Shown here: positions 41,663 to 48,994 of the stretch, in pieces
How positions within the stretch are numbered: position 1 is the first letter of the stretch
Layout: each line of letters starts with the position of its first letter
Assembly (NCBI RefSeq): GCF_022346545.1
Contig: NZ_JAKRNU010000016.1
Coordinates: forward strand, 1 to 63,288
DNA length: 63,288 nt
From: Sporosarcina sp. ACRSM
GTDB taxonomy: Bacteria; Bacillota; Bacilli; Bacillales_A; Planococcaceae
Reading direction: 5' to 3'
Made by a program: the position numbers and the translations under genes
Notes under the pieces: model-generated
Databases searched by the model: none
Seen by the model: only the letters and a program-made list of their open reading frames with translations
What the model was told of the DNA's origin: nothing

Positions 41663-41758
41663 ATTACAACTTCTTTGACTTCAATCTTTTTGATGAACCC
41701 TAAAAGCATTTCAGTGGTCAAGGTATCATATTATGTCACTACTTTTTTACTGTTCTAT

Positions 41759-41806
41759 GATGGCGGAAAGTCTACTCAACGAGTGGCTTTCGGCCATCTT
41801 TTTTTT
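41759..41806 (+). terminator. Terminator after brnQ
   Basis: GATGGCGGAAAG pairs with CTTTCGGCCATC with one mismatch, followed by eight T. Confidence 0.88.
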
Positions 41807-41869
41807 GTTCATTTTTTTCGATTTTTTAAATTTGCAATGATCTTGGTCAAGTTATCCTTAAAAAAATAG

Positions 41870-41931
41870 TTGACAGTCTATTTTGATTTGATATACTCAA
41901 GTAGGATATTGAAATTGATAATCATTATCAA
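41870..41931 (+). promoter_or_regulatory. Promoter and Fur box of the siderophore importer
   Basis: TTGACA (41870-41875) and TATACT (41892-41897), 16 bases apart, form a sigma-A promoter. TTGATAATCATTATCAA at 41915-41931 is a perfect 7-1-7 Fur palindrome overlapping the expected start site. Iron repletion should therefore repress the downstream operon. Confidence 0.92.
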
Positions 41932-42076
41932 TGAATTTGTATTGGCGCTGTGCACTATGTGAAATAGAAATAATTTATATTTAAATCACGCGCAAAAATA
42001 TAACAGTGATAGTAATGTCATCAATTCAATAATCTGTTTACTTATAAAGATCATACATAAGGAGAGAGGTAGAGAA

Positions 42077-43111
42077 ATGGGGAAATTTAAATTAACGATC
42101 ATTATGGCAATTTTTGCTTTGCTGTTGGTTGCTTGTTCAAATTCAAAAAATGAAACTGGTGGAACGAGTGAAACCGATGGGCAAGAAAATAATGCTACTG
42201 AAGTGGAAACAGAAGAGGCGGCAACAACGGTTGAAATCACGGATGCCCATGGAACGGTTACTGTTCCGATAAACCCTAAGAATGTAGTTGCTTTGGATAA
42301 TAGAACGTATGAAACTTTATCTGATTGGGGAATTAAGTTAGCGGCTGCTCCAAAATCTGTAATGCCTGCGGATTCACCATATGTAAGTGATGAGTCAGTT
42401 CAAGATATCGGAAATCACCGTGAACCAAATCTTGAAATTATCGCGGCTGTGGACCCTGAACTTGTCATTGTCGGTCAAAGATTTGGTAACTATTATGAAG
42501 ACATCAAAAAATTAGTGCCAAATGCAGTAGTTATTGATCTGAATATTGATGTTTCTGAGGAAGCTGCTACACCGGGAGAAAACTTAGTAAATGGACTTAA
42601 AGATGCGACAACTACTTTAGGACAAATTTTCGATAAAAATGAAGAGGCTAAGCAGTTGAACGCTGATTTTGATAAAGCTATCGAAGATGCTAAGGCTGCT
42701 TATAATGGAACAGATACAGTGATGAGCGTCATCGTTTCAGGCGGAAATATTGGTTTTTCAGCTCCTGGTTCTGGACGTGTTTGGGGACCGATGTATGAAA
42801 TTTTTGGCTGGACTCCGGCATTAGAAGTTGACAAAACGACATCAGATCACCAAGGTGATGAGGTTTCTGTTGAAGCGATTGCACAAAGTAATCCTGATTG
42901 GATTTTCGTAATGGATCGTGATGCTGCAGTATCATCTACGTCTGATGCAGTTCCTGCTAAAGATGTTATCGATAATGCGCCAGCTCTTCAAAAAGTAACT
43001 GCTGTTACTGAAGGGAAAATTGTTTATGCACCAAATGACACTTACACAAATGAATCAATCCAAACTTATCTAGAGTTATTTGAAAACCTTGCAAACACTT
43101 TAGGTAAGTAA
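42077..43111 (+). CDS. Iron-siderophore ABC transporter, substrate-binding lipoprotein
   Basis: A 344-aa FatB/YclQ/CeuA-type binding protein. The signal peptide ends in a lipobox (LLVACS, Cys about 21), followed by an acidic Thr/Glu-rich linker and a type III periplasmic-binding fold (NPKNVVALDNRTYETL). The close Bacillus relative binds petrobactin and catecholate precursors. GGAGAGAGG precedes the ATG. It is the first gene after the Fur box, so the operon order is binding protein, two permeases, ATPase. Confidence 0.9.
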   Translation: MGKFKLTIIMAIFALLLVACSNSKNETGGTSETDGQENNATEVETEEAATTVEITDAHGTVTVPINPKNVVALDNRTYETLSDWGIKLAAAPKSVMPADSPYVSDESVQDIGNHREPNLEIIAAVDPELVIVGQRFGNYYEDIKKLVPNAVVIDLNIDVSEEAATPGENLVNGLKDATTTLGQIFDKNEEAKQLNADFDKAIEDAKAAYNGTDTVMSVIVSGGNIGFSAPGSGRVWGPMYEIFGWTPALEVDKTTSDHQGDEVSVEAIAQSNPDWIFVMDRDAAVSSTSDAVPAKDVIDNAPALQKVTAVTEGKIVYAPNDTYTNESIQTYLELFENLANTLGK

Positions 43112-43130
43112 TCTAAAGGAGTATCACATA

Positions 43131-44153
43131 GTGCAAAAAAATAGTATTACTGGGGTTGGGAGTAATTCTCAACCCCAGCTTTATAACTACAATAAGATAT
43201 GGACAAAACCTTTTATAGTAGCGGTTATAGCTGTTATTATTTTAGGCATTATCTCACTGTTTACGGGTGTTTATGATATACGTGGTCAAGAAGATGGGAT
43301 GGAAATGTTTTTCATCACGCGTGTGCCAAGAACAGCAGCACTCATGCTTACTGGAGCGGCCATGGCAATGGCAGGGCTTGTTATGCAACTGATTACACAG
43401 AATCGTTTAGTTGAACCGACTACCACAGGAACGATTGAATGGGCAGGTTTAGGTCTCCTTCTTGTTTATTTACTATTTCCCGCACCAACTTTAGCTTTAA
43501 GAATGACGGGTGCCATCCTTTTTTCTTTTATAGGAACGATGATTTTCTTCTTATTTTTAAGAAGGGTTAAACTTCGCTCATCTTTAATTGTTCCGATCAT
43601 TGGGCTGATGCTGGGAGCAGTCATTTCCGCAGTTTCCACTTTTATCGGACTTCTTTTTCAAGCGACACAAAGTATTGAAAATTGGTTTGTAGGCTCTTTT
43701 GCGGCTGTTCAAATTGGTAGGTATGAATATTTATGGCTCATTGTTCTTGTTACCATTCTTATTTTCATGTATGCGAATCGATTGACTTTGGCTGGACTAG
43801 GGGAAGACGTTGCCACCAGTCTTGGCGTGAATTATAATAGGCTCGTACTTTTTGCGACTGGTCTTATTGCTATTGGGGTTGGAATTGTTGCAGCCGTGAT
43901 TGGAAACTTACCATTTTTAGGTTTAATTGTCCCGAATATTGTTTCCATGTTCAGAGGCGATGATCTTAGAAGTAATTTGCCTTGGGTATGTGTGATCGGA
44001 ATGGGTACGATAATGGTTTGCGATATCATTTCTCGAACGATTATCATGCCTTTTGAAGTACCTGTCTCTTTAATACTCGGAACAGTGGGGGCAGTCGTAT
44101 TTATTGCAATTATATTGAGACGAAGAAAACCGAGGAGGCTAAGAGGAAGATGA
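43131..44153 (+). CDS. Iron-siderophore ABC transporter permease (FatD/YclN-like)
   Basis: A 340-aa FecCD-family permease with about nine to ten helices; the coupling region LGEDVATSLGVNYNR and FLGLIVPNIVSMFRG are typical. The start is GTG with AAAGGAG upstream. It overlaps the next permease by four bases. Confidence 0.9.
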   Translation: MQKNSITGVGSNSQPQLYNYNKIWTKPFIVAVIAVIILGIISLFTGVYDIRGQEDGMEMFFITRVPRTAALMLTGAAMAMAGLVMQLITQNRLVEPTTTGTIEWAGLGLLLVYLLFPAPTLALRMTGAILFSFIGTMIFFLFLRRVKLRSSLIVPIIGLMLGAVISAVSTFIGLLFQATQSIENWFVGSFAAVQIGRYEYLWLIVLVTILIFMYANRLTLAGLGEDVATSLGVNYNRLVLFATGLIAIGVGIVAAVIGNLPFLGLIVPNIVSMFRGDDLRSNLPWVCVIGMGTIMVCDIISRTIIMPFEVPVSLILGTVGAVVFIAIILRRRKPRRLRGR

Positions 44154-45214
44154 ACGCATTGGGATATAGAAGTACAGATCATGTCGAAATCGATTCTAGC
44201 CTTCGTAAGGAAAAGAGATCCGCTAGAGCTTTTCGTTCTAAGAAAGAGGAAAAACGTTACTGGATTTTGCTCATCACATTGATTGCTTTGGGTGCTCTTT
44301 CTTCGTACGGGCTTTTAGTGTATAACAATCCGGTTCCAGTCGATTCACCTTCTTTTATCCCGGTTGTGATGAGAAGGATCGTGGCGCTTACTGCAATGAT
44401 CATTGCTGCAGTTTGTCATAGTTTGTCGACCGTCGCTTTCCAATCGATTACGAATAATCGGATTATCACACCTTCACTTCTAGGCTTTGAATCACTGTAT
44501 TCAGCCATTCAAACGAGTACGATATTTTTCTTTGGTGCCGGTGCACTGATCGGTTTTAGTGGTACTGGATCATTTCTGTTTCAAGTGACGGCGATGGTCT
44601 TGATGAGTTTGATCCTGTACGGATGGTTGCTTTCGGGGAAGTATGGAAATTTACAACTTATGCTTTTGGTTGGCATTATTATTGGGGCTGGGCTACGATC
44701 CGTGTCTACTTTCATGAGAAGATTACTTTCACCGTCCGAGTTTGATATTTTACAGGCAAGATTGTTTGGTTCCGTCAATAATGCGGATGCTGCCTATTTT
44801 CCTATTGTCATTCCGATGGTCATCATTGTCGCAATCTTACTTCTTACATATTCCAAGAAATTAAATGTATTGTCCCTTGGAAAGGATGTCGCCACTTCTT
44901 TTGGTGTTAAACATCAACCAAGTATCATTTATACGCTTATTTTAGTTGCTGTTTTGATGTCCATTTCAACGGCTTTAGTTGGACCACTTACTTTCTTTGG
45001 ATTTTTAGTTGCCACTTTGAGTTATCAGGCGGCACCAACCCATGATCACAGATATGTGTTTCCGATGGCCCTTGCTATAGGATTCTTAATACTAACGAGT
45101 GCGTACTTTTTTATGAATCATGTATTCAATGCGCAAGGTGTAGTGTCAGTTATTATCGAACTGTTTGGTGGAATCATATTTCTAATTGTAATTTTAAGGA
45201 AGAGGGCTCTATGA
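44150..45214 (+). CDS. Iron-siderophore ABC transporter permease (FatC/YclO-like)
   Basis: A 354-aa FecCD-family permease with a charged N-terminal stretch of about 35 residues before the first helix. The coupling loop is LGKDVATSFGVKHQ, followed by GPLTFFGFLVATLSYQ. It pairs with the preceding permease and overlaps the ATPase gene by four bases. Confidence 0.9.
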   Translation: MNALGYRSTDHVEIDSSLRKEKRSARAFRSKKEEKRYWILLITLIALGALSSYGLLVYNNPVPVDSPSFIPVVMRRIVALTAMIIAAVCHSLSTVAFQSITNNRIITPSLLGFESLYSAIQTSTIFFFGAGALIGFSGTGSFLFQVTAMVLMSLILYGWLLSGKYGNLQLMLLVGIIIGAGLRSVSTFMRRLLSPSEFDILQARLFGSVNNADAAYFPIVIPMVIIVAILLLTYSKKLNVLSLGKDVATSFGVKHQPSIIYTLILVAVLMSISTALVGPLTFFGFLVATLSYQAAPTHDHRYVFPMALAIGFLILTSAYFFMNHVFNAQGVVSVIIELFGGIIFLIVILRKRAL

Positions 45215-45963
45215 TAAAAATTGAAAATACTAGAAAGTTATATACGGATGAGGTAAAGATAGGACCTTTGGATATTGAAATACCAAAAGCCGGTTTTACC
45301 TCTTTAATTGGACCAAATGGCGCTGGAAAGTCTACGACACTTTTGATGATTGGAAGACTTTTGCATATGGATGAAGGACAAATTAGTGTGGCAAATATGG
45401 ATGTCTCCACATCTAAATCAAAAGACTTAGCGAAAATCGTGACGATATTGCGACAAGAAAATCATTTTGTCACGAGACTTACGGTTAGGCAACTAGCTGG
45501 CTATGGTCGTTTTCCTCATTCACAGGGAAGATTAACGAGAGAGGATGAGGCGATCATCTCTAAATATATCGATTTTTTGGACTTGACGGATCTGGAAAAT
45601 AGATATTTAGATGAGCTTTCAGGTGGTCAAAGGCAACGGGCATATGTTGCAATGGTTTTGTGCCAAGAGACGGAATATGTACTTTTGGACGAGCCCCTGA
45701 ACAATCTTGATGTGGCTCGTTCTGTTCAAATGATGGAGCATTTGCGACATGCTGCGAAGGAGTTTGGAAGAACAATCCTGACTGTTATGCATGATATCAA
45801 TTTTGCAGCTAAATATTCTGATCGGATTTGTGCGATGAAAGATGGACAAATTGCCGCTTTTGGAACAGTAGAAGAAATTATGAACCCGGAAATTTTGACA
45901 GATATTTTTGAAACAAAAATAGATATTATTGAGGGTCCTTATGGGCCAGTAGCGATTTATTAG
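45211..45963 (+). CDS. Iron-siderophore ABC transporter ATP-binding protein (YclP-like)
   Basis: A 250-aa ATPase. Walker A GPNGAGKST, signature LSGGQRQRAYVAM, Walker B YVLLDEP and switch His (VMHDINFA) are intact. It ends the Fur-controlled operon; an IS66 relic begins 12 bases after its stop. Confidence 0.93.
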   Translation: MIKIENTRKLYTDEVKIGPLDIEIPKAGFTSLIGPNGAGKSTTLLMIGRLLHMDEGQISVANMDVSTSKSKDLAKIVTILRQENHFVTRLTVRQLAGYGRFPHSQGRLTREDEAIISKYIDFLDLTDLENRYLDELSGGQRQRAYVAMVLCQETEYVLLDEPLNNLDVARSVQMMEHLRHAAKEFGRTILTVMHDINFAAKYSDRICAMKDGQIAAFGTVEEIMNPEILTDIFETKIDIIEGPYGPVAIY

Positions 45964-45974
45964 TTACTAAATCT

Positions 45975-46472
45975 GTAACTACTTAGGTCACTAGTGTTTG
46001 AGTCTCTAAAAAAAGTGCTAACAGCAGTAATCCCCCTTCAAGTGAACCCAGAAGTAACCCGGAAAGCGGGAGGTAAGATAGGTGCCCCAAAAGATCATGA
46101 CGACCATACCCTTGAAATGATTGACGAACCAGATGAAATCGAGTGGCATCAGGTTCAATCCTGTCCCCATTGTGCGGCTCATAAACAGGCCTTTTTTCAG
46201 AAAACGTGATAGCGCCAGTCCAGTATGGGGTAGCTGGACTGCTTGGTGCGCTTCTTTAAAGACCTATCAACTCTTCTCTCTCGCCAACACTGTTTCAAAA
46301 CATGACTGGCTATCGCCCGAGTGAAGCGACACTTCTCAACCATTTGAATGACTTCCAAGAAACCGCAGCTTCATTTCCACCCTGCGAAAACAGAACCGTG
46401 AAGTACTTGTCTCCCTCATTTCAGTCCAATTCGTAAAATTCATCTTTTATAAAGGTCAGCCTAAGTAGTTAC
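45975..46472 (+). mobile_element. IS66-family relic, internally deleted, with intact terminal repeats
   Basis: GTAACTACTTAGG (45975-45987) and its exact inverse CCTAAGTAGTTAC (46460-46472) bound a 498-bp segment; IS66 elements typically begin GTAA. Inside, frames carry transposase pieces: RKAGGKIGAP and a CPHCAAHK zinc-type motif (46030-46190) as in the IS66 N-terminal domain, then LFQNMTGYRPSEATLLNHL in another frame near 46285. Stop codons and frameshifts interrupt them, so no active transposase remains. No 8-bp target duplication is visible. Confidence 0.75.
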
Positions 46473-46572
46473 GTTCATTGCATCATACGAGGGGAGACCA
46501 TCATTAGTGGAAACTAAACTGACTAAGCCTAATAAAAATACCTGTTGAAATATGGATTTTGGGGGCACCTTT

Positions 46573-46608
46573 CACTGGAGTAAATCGACAGATTTCCAGT
46601 GTTTTTTT
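46573..46608 (+). terminator. Terminator-like hairpin after the IS66 relic
   Basis: CACTGGA pairs with TCCAGTG, followed by seven T. Between 46473 and the next gene at 46857 I see no convincing gene, only AT-rich sequence and this hairpin. Confidence 0.6.
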
Positions 46609-46856
46609 GATTTGTGAAATACGAATTTCTAACAGACGCCTACTAGCTAACAAGAATGTAAAGAATTAAAGGAATTAAAGGGATTTTAAAGAATTGAAAG
46701 AATAGGGAAGGATATCAGGTATTCATTGAAATTTGAATTGTCCGGGTGCTTGGTACTTTTCATAATTACTTGGATTTCCCTAAAGATGAGATGAAATTAA
46801 AGCAGTTTCAACGGAAAGTGACAATTGTAGCTATCGCATAAGGTGAGGTGGGAAAG

Positions 46857-47549
46857 TTGGACATAATTGATTTGGAACTAATCTTAAAGTTAAGTATTTC
46901 CGCAGTATTAGGTTTAGTAATAGGGGTAGAACGGGAATTAAAAAGAAAGCCACTAGGACTAAAAACAAGTCTAGTTATTTCTATTATTAGTTGCTTAATT
47001 ACAATTGTTTCAATTGAATCAGCCTATACGTTTCCCGGGAGTGACGACCTTCGCATTCAGATGGATCCATTAAGGCTCGCAGCGCAAATCGTATCCGGAA
47101 TCGGTTTTTTAGGGGCTGGTGTCATTTTAAGAAGAGGAAATGATCGCATTTCCGGCTTAACGACTGCAGCCATGATTTGGGGGGCGGCCGGGATTGGTAT
47201 TGCTGTTGGTGCCGGCTTTTATGTTGAAGCAGCGTTCGGCGTTCTACTATTGCTGTTAAGTGTGGAATTAATCCCGATTATTGTGTTGAAATTTGGTCCG
47301 AAAAAACTCCGAAAAAGAGAATTGATGCTTAAAATCCATATAAATGAATTAGGAAGCGTTGAACACGTGATGCATAAATTGGAAAGAGAGAAATTTGCAA
47401 TATCTCATTTGCGTATTAAAGATATACTGGAAAGTAATTCTCAATTGTTAGAGATCAAAACAAAAGTTAATATGAATAGAACTGTGCCAGAAATTTATAA
47501 TTTCATAAAAACGATTGAGGACGTTAAAACCGTTGAAATTGTTAGTTGA
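46857..47549 (+). CDS. MgtC/SapB family membrane protein
   Basis: A protein of about 230 aa with four to five hydrophobic segments and the MgtC signature GLVIGVERELKRKPLGLKT, followed by GIGFLGAGVI. The C-terminal 80 residues form an ACT-like domain. The family includes MgtC, linked to survival at low magnesium and in macrophages, and SapB. TTG 46857 fits the GAGGTGG site; GTG 46848 is an alternative. Confidence 0.85.
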   Translation: MDIIDLELILKLSISAVLGLVIGVERELKRKPLGLKTSLVISIISCLITIVSIESAYTFPGSDDLRIQMDPLRLAAQIVSGIGFLGAGVILRRGNDRISGLTTAAMIWGAAGIGIAVGAGFYVEAAFGVLLLLLSVELIPIIVLKFGPKKLRKRELMLKIHINELGSVEHVMHKLEREKFAISHLRIKDILESNSQLLEIKTKVNMNRTVPEIYNFIKTIEDVKTVEIVS

Positions 47550-47618
47550 ATGGTATTGTAATGGTCTTCTTGGCGGCGATGAATAAACGGATTTTCTTAA
47601 TGGAAGAGGCTGTGCAAA

Positions 47619-47935
47619 CTAGTAGGAGATAGTAGTGAAAGGTACCAGATACACGCATAATTCTGAAGTATGCGAGTACCTGGTGCCTAAAACTTTTGCT
47701 GTTTTTTTTACCGTTGCCAACAAACTTTCAACAACGAAATCGAGTTGTTTATCGAGCGAATAGATATCACTATGGATCAGATGGAAGCCATCAATTGTAT
47801 ACTTTGTAAAATCCAACTGAATCCCAGCACTCCCGCCCGTTGAATAGAGAAACATACTTGCCGGAAGTTTGTATGGCCTGCCTATATCTTTAGTTGTCAA
47901 TGTAATATGCCAAACGTTAGCTATTTCTAAGTTTA
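47619..47935 (-). pseudogene. Gene fragment of unknown family
   Basis: The minus strand carries an open frame of about 100 codons without a good start. It reads like real protein (NVWHITLTTKDIG, then YSTGGSAGIQLDFTKY) until it runs into the hairpin repeat at 47640-47689, which supplies its last residues. This suggests a truncated gene. I do not recognise the family. Confidence 0.4.
47640..47689. repeat. Hairpin repeat, GGTACCAG stem
   Basis: GGTACCAG pairs with CTGGTGCC (one T-G pair), with an inner GCATA/TATGC stem. The outer stem resembles the hairpin at 40146, and CACCAGATACGC near 56407 matches its left arm. No T tract follows, so it is probably a dispersed repeat rather than a terminator. 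Confidence 0.6.
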
Positions 47936-47954
47936 TTACAATTAAAAATCATTC

Positions 47955-48149
47955 TCATTTCTTTTTAGGATAGTAGCGAAAAGAACGAATCGTGCCTAAT
48001 AATTTCATAACTAAAAAATAGAAGCAAAGAGTCGGGAAAACTGTATATCCCATGAATATTATAATAAAAGCTAATACTGTATATTTATTGCCATAGCTAA
48101 AAGGCAGTGAGACAAAATAAATTTGTGATAAATGACTAAGTTGAACAAG
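47955..48149 (-). pseudogene. Fragment of a membrane protein gene
   Basis: A 64-codon open frame on the minus strand contains a hydrophobic stretch (LAFIIIFMGYTVFPTLCFYF) and a basic tail (RSFRYYPKKK). It lacks a usable start near its beginning and a ribosome site. It may be the C-terminal end of a lost membrane protein, possibly related to the fragment downstream. Confidence 0.35.
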
Positions 48150-48172
48150 TTAGGAAAGGGGATATACATTCG

Positions 48173-48670
48173 ATGATATCTTTAAGAAATGTGCAGGCGA
48201 CAGATTTAGAACAGCTATTAGATATTGAGAATGAAGGCTTTTCAAAAGAAGAAGCGGCAACAAAGGAAGCGTTTGTAGAAAGGATTCAGTTGATACCGGA
48301 TACCTTTATCGTGGCGGAAAAGGACGGGGAGATACTTGGTTACATTAATGGCCCTATTATTCATCAACCTTACATAACGGATGATTTGTTCGAGGAAATT
48401 CAAGAGAATCCGAAAAGAGGGGGCTATCAGAGTATTTTAGGGTTAGCAGTATCCTCAAAGGCTAGAAACCAAGGAATTGCCAAGGTTTTAATGGAGAAGA
48501 TGGCAGCACTTGTGGTGGAAAATGAAAGGGAAGGGATCACCTTAACATGCAAAGAGGAATTGGTTTCTTTTTATGAGAACCTTGGATTTGTGAACCATGG
48601 TAAATCGGAGTCCCAACATGGCGGAATATTGTGGTATAACTTGGTCAAATTAAGAGAGACTATAAATTGA
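48173..48670 (+). CDS. GNAT family N-acetyltransferase
   Basis: A 165-aa acetyltransferase. The acetyl-CoA motif is ILGLAVSSKARNQGIAKVLM, and FYENLGFVNHGKSES gives the C-terminal motif B. The shape resembles the arylalkylamine acetyltransferase-like group. AGGAAAGGGG precedes the ATG. Substrate unknown. Confidence 0.85.
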   Translation: MISLRNVQATDLEQLLDIENEGFSKEEAATKEAFVERIQLIPDTFIVAEKDGEILGYINGPIIHQPYITDDLFEEIQENPKRGGYQSILGLAVSSKARNQGIAKVLMEKMAALVVENEREGITLTCKEELVSFYENLGFVNHGKSESQHGGILWYNLVKLRETIN

Positions 48671-48987
48671 ATTTACTCCTCAATTACTAAAAGTAGCGAA
48701 CCAGCTACTCATGCAATTCCTAATTGTTCCGGAATCTGGTAGCTAACATGCACCCATATTCGTTGACAATGTAATATCAAAAACGTTTAGAGAAACGCTA
48801 GATGCTCCACTCTTTGGCGCACGATTCGAAAGCCGACTGTGCCGCGATTAGGGCATGCGGAAGTTCGAATGGCTTTACTATATACCAGGTTGGATTCAAG
48901 TTAACTATCAGATAAGTTTGCTGAAATATGATGTCTGTCCCCCACTAAAGTAATGCTTTCTAACACCGGGGGACAAGACATTTTTTT
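48671..48987 (+). terminator. Gene-free stretch ending in a terminator hairpin (stem 48932-48980)
   Basis: From 48671 to about 48930 I see no gene. At 48932-48943 TGTCTGTCCCCC pairs with GGGGGACAAGACA at 48968-48980, followed by seven T. It would stop transcription from the acetyltransferase side before the convergent peptidase gene. Confidence 0.7.
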
Positions 48988-48994
48988 CAATGAT

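Noticed and set aside
41675..41869. 64-codon frame after brnQ
   Set aside because: It covers the brnQ terminator and has no ribosome site.
47940..47970. Second Fur box
   Set aside because: AATCATTCTCATT resembles half a Fur site, but only about 11 of 14 positions fit and the only gene nearby is a fragment.
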